Shown here: positions 34,901 through 48,500 of the stretch, piece after piece
Position numbering within the stretch: position 1 is the first letter of the stretch
Layout: every line of letters starts with the position of its first letter
Assembly (NCBI GenBank): GCA_022457065.1
Contig: JAJGBQ010000007.1
Coordinates: 310,001-374,000, forward strand
DNA: 64,000 bases
Reading direction: 5' to 3'
DNA from: Curvularia sp. ZM96
Lineage: Eukaryota; Ascomycota; Dothideomycetes; Pleosporales; Pleosporaceae
The notes under the pieces: generated by a model
The model's database searches: none
The model's input: only the letters and a program-made list of their open reading frames with translations
What the model was told of the DNA's origin: nothing
Made by a program: the position numbers and the translations under genes

Positions 34901-37747
34901 AAAAGCAATCAGCATTGCTGCTCAGGCCCGTTTTCTCGATAGTGGCAGGTCACGCAGCAAGATGGTCGGAATGGTTCGTCGTCTGGTATACGATGAACCA
35001 AACTTTGCCAGGTTGGTTGGCGGTGCTCCGCATCCATTATTCCGCATCCGTTCTTCCGCACCCAAATTTCTCCGCATGCGAGAAACTTTGCTGACGGCAT
35101 GGTTGTACGGTCTGCTGGCCCTCGTAAGGTTGGTTGCTGTTGTGTCTCGTCGTAGTAAGACACGGGGCAAGCAGGCTGGACTCATAACGGCAGAGGACTG
35201 AGAAGCATTGACATGTGAGGCGTGACGAAATCGGGACCCTAAGTTAGCAGCTGAGGGTGCGGGGATGGGGGTCCATGGACCTAATTGTAGCAAAGCAAAT
35301 CCAACTTTAGGTCACAGTACAGTATCTCTGCGGCCCCCACAAAGATAAACGCTCGAGGCGACAGTGCACACCGCGACTTGATCATGTGGGCGTAGTTGTT
35401 AGTCATTGCTTTTTTGTCGGGGCAGAGTGGTGAGGCCCCGGCGTTGGGACATGATCGCCGCAGTGACCGCGAGGCTGGGAGAGGGAGTTGTGCGGCTATC
35501 TACAAAGATTGGGACAGAGCAAAGAAAAAAAGCAGGCACCAAACGTGCCGGGCCTTGGATCCGATCAAACTAGATGGCAGCCATGAATGGGGCGGGCGAG
35601 CGACTGGGGCCGTTTCCGAGATGCATTGCAGCAACCTGTTCATGTAGGGTTGGATGGGTGTGGTTGCGGGTGGTGGGCATCGTAGGCCGCGAGGAGTATC
35701 GTGAAATGAGATGAAGATGTGGCTTCCGGGGGTGGGGGACAGCCAGCAGCGACAAAGGGACCAGGGCTGGGCTAGTGGACAGGCACCGGGTCATTCAGTG
35801 GGCTAGAGATTTTGCAGCGTTTGACTGGCGAAACCATAGTTCCCGATGTACAACTCATGAAACAAGCGTCACGCCGCATGGAGCGACGAGGAGCCGTCAC
35901 ACCTGATGGCTTTGTGGCTTTGTGATTCGGCGGGCCGCCCCAGATGACCTCGAGAAATTGCCGTGCCATCGACTGACGTAACATGGTGGCCCAATTTGCA
36001 GCTGGCAAAAGGAGCAGCATGGGGGTGGGCACAGATGGGGCTTGGCAGGGTACAGGGCGCTACCCCAAGGTCTCGCGCAGATTATCTGGGGAAGATGGTT
36101 GTGCTGATGTTGTCGACAGCCGGTGTGCTCAGCCGGTGGGCACACACACGGGGGCGTGTACCTCGTGCGCGTTTGACCCCTGCGGGCGACCAGCGCATCC
36201 AGGAACCTGGCGAACAATGGCTCGAGTCGTTGGCAGGCACCGGGTCAGCCCTCTGGGCGATGCACATGCTTGTGTGCGATAGGCGGCAAATGTGTGCGGC
36301 ATAGACAGCCGAGGTGGCAGACGCTGATGGATGGTGTCGCTGGTCGAGGGCCGGCCGACGACGGCAGAGGTCAGGTACCTCGTGATGAGTGAGGAGCCCC
36401 GGAGCGGGGCCAACGGCGGCGACGAACAGTCAGTCAGGCAGTGGCAAACAAGGCGGACGAGGCGACTTGCGGTGTTATGTTTGAGAGTTGGAGTAAGTAC
36501 TGGGGATCCAGGTGAGGCTGGCTAGGGCGGGCGTCATGTGCGAGCGAGGACAGTGACTCAGGGTTCAAGCAGCGCAGACGAAAGCCTCGAGCGTCGTCCA
36601 GCTACCGACGAGGACGAGGCCAGCACCAGCACATGGGCATTGTGTCGAGGGCGCGAAGCGTGCAGGGACCCCATGTCGGAAGAGGCAAAGAGGGAAAAGG
36701 AACGCAGGCGGAAGAGTTGCTAGCTTCCGCGCGGGCACAGGCCTAGATCTGTCACAAGGCACAGCGCGTCTTTTCGGTACGGCCGCGCCTGAGTCAGCGG
36801 TAATTTATCGGGCGGCCGACTGGTAATTTTTGGGGCGGGGACGCAGAGGTGACGTGAATGGGTGCCACGGGCAGCGCAGGACGGCGGCGGCGGCGACGGA
36901 CGACGGCCCAGTCAGGCAGCGCAGCGCAGCGGGCGCCATACAGGACGCGTCGGCAGCAGCTGTTGCGACGGGCGCGATGCTCGCTGCGTCGCTGGCGGCA
37001 TTGGGCATGAGGCGCGAGGCATGAGCATGAGGCGGGCGAGGATGCGATGTGAGACAGACGGTACGATGACGAGTCAGGGCCAGTGTTCTGGAAGTACCAA
37101 GAGGGCACGTCCGGCGGCCATGGGCGCTGGATCATGTGCCTCCCCACGCCCAGGCGCGATTGAACGGGCGCAGGTGCATGACAGCGAGCGTCAGAGTCGG
37201 CCAAAGGGCGGTGCGCAGGCCGGGCAGGCTCTGGATGCAATCTGCCGGGGGGGCTCCGGCGGCCCTTATCCTAGGGCGAGGGCTGCATGGGTCGCGCGGG
37301 CAGGGGGCGCCTGCGAGGGTGAGGGTGGAGTGGAGCGTGGAGGGGGGAGCTGTGTCTGTGTGGGTGGTGTGGGTGCCACTGCCAGACTCGCGCCTTCCAT
37401 GTCGGCCCAGGCGTGCTTGCCCACCCGCACCCCTGTCGCTGCCTTTATACATACCCAGATCCACCCACTCGCACCTGCCTGGACTGCCACCACGGCTGCC
37501 TCCTCACACCACACCCTCCACCTCTACTACTGCCCATTCCACTCTGCCTCAGCATCACCACCAACAACAACATCTCCACCACGCCCGCACTGGTATCCCT
37601 CCATGTCTCCGCGATTTCTCTAGTCCCGCCGGCACTCCCTCTGCTCGGCACTCCCATTGACGCAATCCTACGCACCACCACCACCAGCCCGGAACCACCA
37701 CCGTCTCCATCCACCAGCCCACTGCCTCACCGACCCTCTCTCGAGAT
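28909..37747. other. 8.8-kb gene-poor block
   Basis: No convincing CDS on either strand. Open frames (up to 253 codons near 36862-37623) overlap one another and are compositional. The left part has homopolymer and simple-repeat tracts: polyA/T near 29453-29474, (CG)6 at 30526-30537, GTGA repeats at 31155-31168, (TG)n at 31543-31554 and (AC)n near 32014. From about 36.5 kb it becomes GC-rich, ending in a CCA-rich pyrimidine stretch just before the AreA-GATA-like gene. It is not RIP-degraded AT-rich DNA. It may hold long UTRs, upstream introns or noncoding transcripts. Confidence 0.5.
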
Positions 37748-39597
37748 ATGCCTCTCCGCGCCGAACGGCCCATAGTGCGTGTCGAGCCCAGCTCCATGCG
37801 CACTATCGAAACCAGCAGCACCGAGAACCTGTTTGGCCTCTGGTCCGGTAAGTGAAAACACATGAAAGAGAAGGAAAGCACGACACGATGGCTGCAAGCC
37901 GCGGCTTCATGTGCTGCTGACGGCACATGCAAGCGGGCAACGACTACCACCACCGACACCTGCTAACACACCGAACAGTCTTTGCACGATGCTCGCCCGC
38001 CATGGAGGACGGCAAGCGCTACGAGAACATGGCCTGGCGCCTCTGGTCCCGCGAGACCTTCTGCTGCCAGCCCACCCCAGCCACGGCTCCTCGCTGGTCG
38101 CTAGAACGCAGCCTGTCGAGCAACGCCCCAGACGTCCCTGAGCTGTCGACCAGCGTCGCCTCAGATGAGTCGAATCTGGACAGCGCCATCATCACCACCT
38201 CCCGCTCCGACCTCTCGGCCTCGCGCCCCGACCTTCGCCGCCACGACTCTGCCACCAGCCAGGCCCGCGGCAAGCACATGACGCCCATTGGCCTGGAAAA
38301 GGTCGTCAACTCGATACAAGAGAAGAAGTTCATTGAGCCGCTCTCGCCCCTTCCCGCCGAGCTCGCCCCTCGCCCCTCCGAGCCCAAGCCCGTACAAGAG
38401 GCTACGCCTCGCAGCGCCACGCCCCCATCGCACGCCCGCCCCATTCCTGAAGCCTCCACATCGACCGTCGCCACCAGCGTCGGCTGCGACATCATGAGCC
38501 CTGCAGTTGGCTCCGAGGCCAGCACCTCGACCGACGTGAGCCAGCACAGCGTGGTCCGCGGCTTCGAGCCTGGCCACATTTCCACATCGATACGATCGAG
38601 CACCAACCTCAATCCTACCCCCATCCTCAAGAAGACGTCGAGCTTCGTCTCCAAGCCCCTCCCCGCAAAGGCTGACAACAGCAAGAAGAGGCAGCCCATG
38701 TTCACCCTCGGCGGCTCGTCCGAGGAGGAGAACTGCAGCTCCTTTGAGGCCTACTCCATGGCCCAGCGCAGCTCCCTCACCGACCACCTCCGCAGGGCGG
38801 CTGCCCCCATGCGCAAGACGACGTCGTTCAAGACCGAAGTCAGCACCCGCACCTTCCAGGACGCCACGTCGGAGAGCGAGGCTGCCATTGAGACCGACAG
38901 CGAGGACGACATTGACGAGAGCGCCATCGAAGAGGAGGATTCGGACGACGACGACTGGGAAGACGACGACAACGAAGAGAGCGGCCCGCCCAGCGTTGCC
39001 GACCGTCCTCTGTTCCAGCGCGTCGACTCCAAGCCCAACCTCACCTCGCGCCGATCGCTCCTCACGTCTGCCCTCCACCAGGACGACCGCGCCCTAGCTC
39101 TCCAGAACGCCGCATCGCGCTCCTCGCCTGCCATCCGCCGCTCCCGCACCTCGACCCCCAATGGCCCGTCTACCGGCAACTCGCCCCAAGAAGACAGCGG
39201 CCTGATGATGATGCGATCGCAGGCCTCGCGCCCCAAGCCCATCATCATGACTACCTCCAACGTCCACCCGCCTGCCATGTCTCCCAAGACGACGAGACGC
39301 AACATGCTGACGTCGGAGCTTACCGGAAGTCTCCGACAGAACCTGCTGTGGGAGAGGCAGCAAAAGAATGCCACTACCAACGCAGTAGCCAAGCGCCAAC
39401 AGAGCGCAGCCAACCTGCCCGCCCTTCGCCGAGCTATGACCACGGGCGATGTCAAGGGCCTCAACAACAACAACACCAACGAACAACAACAACAAGCCGC
39501 CAAATCGGGCGCCTTCAAGGACGAGAGCAAGCCCAGCAGTACCTACAACCAGTTTTTCGACTCTGGACTGGGCGACTACCACAAGTCGGGCTGGTAG
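37748..39597 (+). CDS. regulator with AreA-GATA-like N-terminus and DUF3295-like body
   Basis: Predicted 572-aa, largely disordered fungal protein. Exons: 37748-37847 and 37979-39597, joined across GTAAGT to AACAG in phase 1. The junction restores ENLFGLWSVFARCSPAMEDG and YENMAWRLWSRET, the short conserved motif known as the AreA GATA-like domain (DUF1752, PF08550), at residues 28-66. The rest is Ser/Pro-rich, with KTSSFV and SGSSEEEN-like regions, an acidic block EEEDSDDDDWEDDD (about 345-362), FQRVDSKPNLTSRRSLLT and a terminal GLGDYHKSGW, features of the fungal DUF3295 family. No zinc finger is present. Proteins of this kind are thought to act in nutrient signalling; its exact role is not known. 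It stands alone between two large gene-poor blocks. Confidence 0.85.
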
Positions 39598-42500
39598 TGT
39601 AGCATCATCCTTTTTTGCTTTTTAACGTTTGCACTTCTAGCGGCATCTATGGTTTGGCATTGAACCAGGGCGTTTTGTGTGTAATTCTTTTTTATTCTTG
39701 GATCCTTCTCTGTTTCTTTTTTCATCACCACATATTTGTTTTGTTCACTACATTTGTTTGGCGGGCCGCCAGTCGCCTAGACTGCGGTGGCCAGCTGATC
39801 CGGGGTAATGTTCCAACCCAAAAACACCAGATACCATTCAGGGCGCCGAGTCAGCCCGACGAGGCTACGAATTTCTTTGCTGCAGTCGTTGTGTTTGGAC
39901 ATGGGAGGATGCGTCTTCTGCGTGGAAGATGGGTCACGGCTCACGCCTATTCTAGTCTGTACTATCACCTGCACCTGTACTTTTATCGGGCTCCTTGTCG
40001 GAGCCACTATACCCTGGAATGGGACGGCTTCGTGAAGCTGCCCGATGACGGCAATATCTCGCATGAAAGATAGCAGGTATTTCGCCTAGGTACTTAATGA
40101 CAAAAAGCGGATTCTTATCATTACCATTACTGCCATTCCCTACTATGCATGTGAAGGTGACCATGGCTGACGAGCAGCAGAGCAGCAACCCCAGAGGTCG
40201 AGGGTTGACTGGAAACCCCTCTCTCTCTACCTGGAATTGTCAGGTGTTCCGGGAACTCCAGGTCCCAACAAGACACATGGTCGAGACGAAGCCGTCTGTT
40301 TGGCAGGCCTCTTTACCGCTCTTCCGAATCATGGGCCATATCAGACGAGCGCTTATGCACGCTTTGATGTAGGCCTGCTGCGGCGCTGGATAGCCCCCCC
40401 ATGGCGTAACATGCAGGGCCATGACTGTACGCTGGTTGCATTGCACATGTCTGCCTGTGGCCTGGCAGAGGGAGAGCACCTTTGTGGTGTCACCATGGCC
40501 GCTTGACGGCCTGGATTCATGATATGAAGCAGGCGATGACGAAAGCCGGACCGTGTGGATAGGAAAAAGAGACGGCCGCCTCGCGCTGCTCCCGTGTTTC
40601 TGGTCGGGCCGGCTTCCTGTCCACTGCCGTCAGGACGAGGGCGTGCTTTGGCATGTGCTGCAGCGACTGCAACTTTATCGCAGCAAAGGCCATAACCAGG
40701 CATGCCGCCGGGCAGGCAGACGGTGTCTGATGAAACAACGACCGCCCTGGACATGGTGCGTACTAGGAGGTAAGCCAGGCATTGTTTTGGCGTGCGTCGT
40801 GGGATCGACGGGCGAGACTCGACTGCTGCAGGCGCTGCTGCTGCTCAGCCTTATGGCGCAGGCGGCGACAGAGCCGAGCCTGCTTGCTTACCTACCGCTT
40901 CTGCCCATGACACGCTGCTTTGTCCGAGCCCTCTCATCACGACACGGCGGTGATGGCGCGCATTCATCGACGAGAGGCATCGCATACACACACACACATG
41001 TCACCATACACATACATACACACACATCCACAAATACGCAAACAACGTCATGCTTGCAACCGAGTCCCACGCGCCGCCCGGCCTGCCTACCTACCTGCCT
41101 ATCTCCAACGCTTCATCCCTCTCCCCCCCCACCCCCTCACCCACTGCCGTCCCGTCTGCCTACGCAAGCCTCGCCAGCTGACTGCGGATAAACCGTCTCG
41201 CCAATCTTGTCTGGTCCATAAACTGAGCTCAGCATCCAAGGACAAAACCCCGCCCCCGGTTCGCGCGGGCTCCCCTTAGCGGGCAGACGCAGCCCGCCCG
41301 CATTGTTGACGCTCACTCTCTCCCACTCGGCCTCCAAGGCGTTTGATCATCTGGATGCTAAAAAAACAACCAGCTCGTTGCATTGGTCGGCGGGGATGCT
41401 CCATCAGGCACCCGCAGCGCTACCCCGCGGCAACCAAGTCGGTCTGGAGGTTGATGCGTTGGCAGATTAGCGCCTGCGAGTGGTCATCTGGAGCCATCCT
41501 GGGCGAGTTATCGACAAGATGATTCAGCCTCATGTACAAGGCCCTCCGCCACCCAAGTCCCTCCCTGGCCTATACTGCTGTCCGTCCTCTGGTAGGACGC
41601 TGCCTCTCCCTATTGTCGTGACGCTGATCGTCGCTTCGCTGCACAATCACCTGGGACCGGCCCTCTCCGCACGTTTATTTGCCGCTCCCGTGGGGGGTCA
41701 CATGAAGTCTCTCCTCCTCTCCTGTTGCACATGTCCAATCTTTCACCAACAAGCTGCTACTATGCCTTTGGGTGACGTGCCTCGTGTGCCAACGCCGCTG
41801 GATGCTGATCTGGCGTCTGCCATGCGTATCGACTACGCGTTCCAATTGCTTGAACAAAAGTGCGAGGTAACCAATGGCCGCCACGGCCCTGCTCAAGCGT
41901 CGTGGCCGCGGAAGCATCCCCCATTGCTTCCACGCTGAGTACTACCCACGACGCCGGCATCCCGTCAATACATCCCGCATTACACAGCTTACGAACGATT
42001 CCTCGCAACCGGCCATTTTTGCTCTTCAAGGATCACAGATAGGGGAGTAGCTCAAGCCACACGTCTCATAAATGCTTACCGCTTCTGTTGACACAGTGCC
42101 GTCAACCGCATCCGGATGAGCAAGACATGGAGCCGGGATGTAGTCGACTTTCCGCAGCCCGCCCCACCCCCTCATCGGCGCTGACGCCGTTGTTCGCCAG
42201 CATCAACGTTTGGACCTATCGCCTCATCTATCAAGTATTCACCGTACTTGGCGCCCTTGATTATGCTTTTGTTGGCAAGTAACCCAAACCAGCACCCTCC
42301 CGCGCTTAACCGTGTGTGCCATATCCCTACGCATTCCGCAGCAAACAAGGTAGTTCCAGGTTGGTAATCACTTGGTCTCTCCGCCTATACATAAACTATC
42401 ATCAAAGATTACTTGGCCAAGAACATGCTGTCGCGCTTACCAAACTTTCACTTGAAGAATACGTACGTCAACCATGCCAGACTCCATCGCTTGGAGCACA

Positions 42501-45500
42501 TGTGGCCAGACAATGCCCCTGACGTAGCCTACCCTAGGAATGCCTATTTGCCGTGTTTACGTCATCCCTAGCTCGAGACAGTAAGTTGATCAATGCAGCA
42601 TTCTAGCTTAGCTTCATCACTTGAAGGGCGATTGGCATGTCTTGGTTGACAACATGTCTAACATCAAGCGCCTTGACACATCATATGTGGACCTACATCG
42701 CGATCGCACGCCCTTTAGGCAGATGGCATCGCATTCCTCCATGGACGATCGCAAAGAACCTGGTCAGAAGCAGCAGGTCAGACACGCCGGCAGAAATAGC
42801 AGGTTATCAAGGTTTGAGTTTCCCTTTCTTTTCTGTAGCCTCGGGAACAGGCATACACATTACCATGGACTCCACTCGGACAGATCCGTGCCAAGAAAAA
42901 GTATAGCCCTACGAGGTCCAGACGTCTACGGAGTATATACATAGCTCATGGCCTACGTCACTTGAACCCCCCAGCCTTCATGCCAGCCTCCATGGCATGG
43001 GCAGATACAGGCCCGCGCAGTGCAATTTGCGGCCGTTGTTAACGTACGGCAACCTCAGCAGCGCTCAAACGTCCGAGGTTGCAGGCCGAGGCATACCCCA
43101 TAACACGTGCTCACGAACATCTCCCGTAGTATGGAGTGAGATTCGAGAAGCTGGGATAGGGCTGCACTCGATAGCCGGAGGAATTTCCGGTTGTTTTCCA
43201 CCCACTCCGGGTTCCCCCCAATACGAACACTTGGGCATTGCGCTGCTCAAAGCCCCGAGGGTATCAAGACGTTCGCGTTACTCTCCCAAATCTGGTTTCG
43301 CCGATATGACGCTCTCGATCATGGGCAGTCATCGCGATTTCTACGAGTAGAGTTGGTGGTGCACCTGACTCGGGCTATGTCACGCCGACCCAGACTGGCG
43401 AAAAGGGATACCTATGTATAGAGAGGGATCGGCATCCAGTGAGCGCGCAATGCTCTGAACAAACATTGAGTATGGAACCTGAGGCAGCCAAGGTGCGGAT
43501 TGGCGCGAAAAGGCGCCTTCATTCCGTGGTATACATGAAATTGGGGCTTTGCTCTCGATCACAAAGTGAGTTTTGTACCCCGGTACACTACTGACAAGGC
43601 AGGACCATGGAAGCGCTTCCCCGGACTCGGCCCCAAATTGGCATGACGGACAGGCCCTGCGAAAACCAAGATTGGAGCGGGGTTTTTTTAAGCATATGTA
43701 CGGCAGCAGATATGTTTCCGCTAAATGTTTTATTACCGTCCCTGCTTTGTTCAAACAGTACCTGAAAGATGCAAGGTTTTTGTCAGGGTCAGCTGCTCCA
43801 GACGTTAGAGCGCCGGTGCTTCCTCGCTAGCATTACGATTTATGCCCTCAGCTCGTCTTACGCAACACGTCTTAGCATACATAGCAGACGCCACAGATTT
43901 CGTGCGCCTGTCACTCCGTTTGACCATCGGCTTGGTATGGCCGACAGCCTGAGGCCTACTTGTCACATACTAACAATGAAGGGGGGTGGGAGGGCGACAG
44001 GCCCAAGCCGCTAATTCTGACGGTCCGGCAACGGAGGCACTGAGGTTGTTGCGGTAGCAGCGACGCGAACCAGGCAACGCACCCCCATCTTGCAATCGGC
44101 CGTCTTCCTACTGAAGCTATGCCTGGCACACGCTCTGAAGAGATGAATGACTCGCCGAAGTGGTCTGTTGTATTGGGCGGCAATCCTACGTGCGTAAGTA
44201 GTTGCAACCGTTACACTTTAACACAGGAGCAAGGGCCGCTTCATATGCTTCGGATAAGAGTTTGGGGGGGTTGGGTGCGCGGTCCGACCTGCTCCTCTAG
44301 GACCATGTTTATGAGAAGGCCTTATCGTTGTCCACGGATTCCTGGTCCCCACGTGTCAACATGTCCCAAAGTGACGCTGAAACCCTGACGATCCTGGAAT
44401 TGGTGACAGTGCTGTTCCAAGTTTTGCAGCTGCTAGGCCGAGTTCTGTTCAAAGGTGTGACAACCAGCGGAACGTTGGTTAGCTTCCCCACTGCAGCTTT
44501 ACCCCGCAAAGGGCTTGGGAGGCGGTTAGCTAAGCAAACTAGGAAAGTTCCGACTGGCTCGACTAGGGCAAAGAGAGTTTGCAGTGAAGATTCTAACATG
44601 TCAGGTGTGCTGAGAAGGCTGCGGAACGGTGGTTACAGTTCCCCAGACTGGCAACCCTTGATGTTGAAATTTGTCGAAGACTTTTGCGACGACAAGGGGT
44701 ACCCCGTGGTCGACTAGGTCCCTTTTCCACGCCAGCAACCCCATGGATCGTCGCGGCTGGATCTCAATATATCCACCGGCTCTGTCGTCATCTTGTTCCA
44801 GGACCACAATTTCTGTTTAATTGACGGGTAACGTGAGATCTGGTCCACAGCAAAACACTCTCTTCACAATCACGGGGACTCCGCAAAGAGACGATCTTTT
44901 CTGGGGTTGACTGCTCGTGACGAGCGCCGATGACGTACATCTGGAGAATGCAGGTACCAGCAGTGCCGATCGTAGATTACCGAATGCGGCAATCCGGATA
45001 AATTCTCCACCCAGCCTTGCTTGCATAAACGGTGGAAGAATAGGCTGAGCTGAGGCATGGTCAGCCATATCGGTACACCGATAATGTTGCTGCAGCTCAG
45101 ATTCAAGCTGCAGGCTCATCGTGGTGAGCAGATATGGTCCACATCTTGACGTTCTGGCGATGGCTTCGGCTATCCCCATCTGCCGATGACCACAGCAACC
45201 ACCTTGGCGTTCGTGATGAATCACATCACACGCCGCCATCTACAGCTGACTGAAGGCAGGCTTACACCACACACGCGTCGTTGTCTGTATGTAATGCTTT
45301 CGTCAATCTTTCATAGTACATCAAATCACGTCGGCTGGCAACGGCGTTGCGTCCGTCCTTGGCATTCGCAATCTTGAGACCAAGCTTCGATATCCCTGGA
45401 CGTCTCATGCCCGAATGGGAATTCGCAACAGACGGATCTTCCGGAACAGGAAATCCAAAGGTATTGACACGCACTCTTGCAGGGCACTACTCTGTCAAGT

Positions 45501-48500
45501 GGATGACGGTGTGTGCGCCACTTATTCACCTCCGTGGCAGCCTCGTCAATACGAGAAGCACTCACAGTGCATGAACATCATCACTCCATCATGCAAAAAC
45601 AGCAGATGACGAAAGAGTTGTTGGGACGTTTACGATATGCTGGTAAGACGCCACGGCTGTCGGGTGGCTGCACGAACGATCTTTCACGTGCAGCAGATGC
45701 AGCGCTAGCTAGCCGAGCTCAGCCGATGTGTGTTGCGAAAAATTACGCAGCCGTTGGGATTCGCTCACGCCAGGTATTATTGAGCCGAGCGAGGTACGTA
45801 CCTGCGATGCTACCCAAACCCGCAACACATGAGCATTGAATCTTTTTTTTTTCCTCTCCTGGCGGACTCTCCGACTATTTGGCTCAATCCTTTGATTTCC
45901 TATTGAATGTCAGACTATTGGCTCCTTCCCTTGCTCCCGCTGCAAAATGCTAGGATCTGGGTGGTCAAATCTCCACTTGGTCGCAAATCATCATCCACTC
46001 TTGCTCCTTCTCACATGTCGACGACTACAAACACCGCGCACGAGAATGACTTGAGGAGTCTGCCACCCGTGAATGTCCGACAAGTCTCCACCATTCTCGC
46101 ATCTACCCGCAATCTATTCTTCATTCTAGACCGTCGCTTCCCCCCTCCCCGTCACATGTGAGCTGGAAAAGCGACCCACAACGGGAAACAACAGCAAGAA
46201 AAATTGGGACACTCGGTTCTCTCTTGCATCTGAGGGTGCCTAAACAAGGCCCAAAAGAGCCTCTCGCTTCTTTTCACCGCCACGCAATCGGTTTCGCCTG
46301 CGTCTGCAAGCACACTTGCAGGCGACGCACTCGTTGCTAGCGTATTACTATACATGGCAAAGGTTCGGAGGTTAGTTTCAAGTCTGAAAAAAGTCGGAGG
46401 TTAACATCCGCCCCTCCTTCCCATCCACTTGCTTTGGCGACACTCCCGATGCCGATGCTGTCTAATTCGCTTAATCGTTCGGCGCGCGGGCATGTGGAGT
46501 GGGAACAGCCAACACCTTTTCTTTACCGGCCGGTAGTAAGGCCCAACTGTCATCATCCAATACGATCAGGCCATACAGAAACCTCCCGAGATTTTGTACG
46601 AAGCTTTGTTTTTTCTTTTTGCGTTTTCTCTTTGTTCTGGAAAACAACGGCTGCACATGCAGACATGTTCCTGCAGCATGGCAACTTTATTTTATTTTTC
46701 TCCGGTTCGTCAAATGCAAACGCCAAAAAAGACTAATGCTGGCTTTAGAAAAAAAACTGTCTTCGTTCCTGTCTCTCTCTCTATGTGGCTGTGGTAGTTA
46801 TCCTTGTGTCTCCACTGAATTGAAACTGGATGGGCTTTCGTATTCTCCGTTCTGCCGCTAAGCTGGGGCGTTCTCGTCTGTTTGACCGACGCGCCACAGG
46901 TACGCGTGTTGTCAATAGTGAAGCCTGTCATTGTCGTCGTTCTAGCCATCCATCCCCTTACTACGCAAACAAAACCATTGGTCTCACAATCCCTTCCCAC
47001 CCATCTCCATCCTCTAAGCGCCTAAACCAACCAACCATTGTCCTGCACAACCATCACCACCCCTGACAATCACTCAGTGGCAACAGCCACGCCCGGAGCC
47101 CCGATTTGCATCGGAAACCTTCTAGCTTCTAGTTTTTTTCTTCTCCAATGCCCTTTCTACGTATGCAACTCAACAAAAAAATTCCCCGTATAAGCCATCT
47201 AGAAGGCCCTCTTGCCGCTAGCCAGCAAAGTGAAAAGAACCCACATTCAAACGCCACGCCCATGCCACGCCCATGCCACGCCTACGCCTTATGCACATGT
47301 CTATGTATGTGACGACGTGGAGACCGGGGACCTGAGGCTCTGCGGGTAGCTAAGGACACGAAAAGCCCGCATTGACCCTTTTGAGACCCGGGAGAGAGAG
47401 AAAGAGAGAGTTATGTGGGTCCTGCCTTTTCACTTTCGCGGATGGTTTCTCCAAGTGGAGACTTTTTTTTCGTTACATACGGAGCTGTGTTTTGTATTGA
47501 AATGATTATTTTTCTGCCACGACCGTGCTTGAGGGATTGTGCGTTGGATGGGAGGTGGGTGGGTGGAGATGGATGGGTTAGGTAAGGTAGGAGGGCATGC
47601 ACGGTTGTCAAGCCGCGGAGGAGATGGCGGGTGTCATTGTGACGGTAGTGTGAGGTAGGTAGGAAGGAAGGAAGGAGTGGTGCACGGTTGTGAGGTGTGT
47701 TTGGCGACTTTTGTGATGTGCTTGTGCTTGTCATGGGTAGAGGAGTAGTAGTGTTGGGTGGAGTTTGCGTCGGTTCACTGGAGGTCGTGGAATTTGGGGG
47801 GGCGGGGGTAGAAAGGTTAACGCAAAGAAGTGTTTGCTTGGTGGTTGAGTTGGGACGAGAGTAGGTGATTAGATGGCTTCTTGAAAGATAGTCACAAGAG
47901 GTAAGTACGTCTATGCTATACTGTGACATACCAAGGAACAGCTACAGTGAACCGTCTTGAGCCTTGTGATAGACTCATTGTGCTCGAAGGCGGCTGAGGC
48001 TGGTCTTCGACGTGCCCTCTTCGTTGAACACGTACAAACACTCTTAGATTTAATCTCCGATACCAGAATGTGCTACAGCCGCACTGCATCTTTTCCGCCT
48101 TGCAGCAAGCAAGCTAATAAATTCCAGTCTTTTCATTCTATGCATCCTTGTTAGTACCCGCGATGCTACCATCAGTGCAACACTACTGCACCTAGTGTCT
48201 CACAACACTCCAAAAGCACTCAAATATGGACGTGTAATCATGATGGGTATGCGAAAAAAAGTTCTTGTAGTATAAACATGAGCCTCTCCTTCTATTCTTT
48301 AATAGTCTTGCAAAGAGGGCAAGTACGTGACGTTCCCTATTACCCATCTCACGAGAAGTTATCTCCTCTCTTCATCCATCTACCCGTCCTTTCTCAAAAC
48401 ACTGAGACAGAGCGAGTGAGAAGAAGTGTAAGAATAGGAAGAGGAAGAGGATAGACTGGCAAATGAATACCCCCTACCCAAGGGTTGGGTAGGGTAGGGT

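Noticed and set aside
36862..37660. Frames of 174-253 codons upstream of the AreA-GATA-like gene
   Set aside because: Several overlapping frames are open at once in GC-rich DNA; products are Arg/Ala/His/Pro-rich without features. More likely 5' flank or UTR.
38161..39530. Long antisense frames (305 and 259 codons) opposite the AreA-GATA-like gene
   Set aside because: They are shadows of GC-rich, Ser/Pro-rich coding sequence, with low-complexity Arg/Val/Gly or poly-Ser text.
44328..44717. 129-codon frame with plausible amino-acid mix
   Set aside because: No recognisable motif, no extension by splicing that improves it, and competing frames on both strands. Kept only as a note.
47411..47929. 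172-codon minus-strand frame
   Set aside because: Thr/Pro/Ser/His-rich translation of a simple-repeat zone (GGTAGG/AAGG tracts), no family features.
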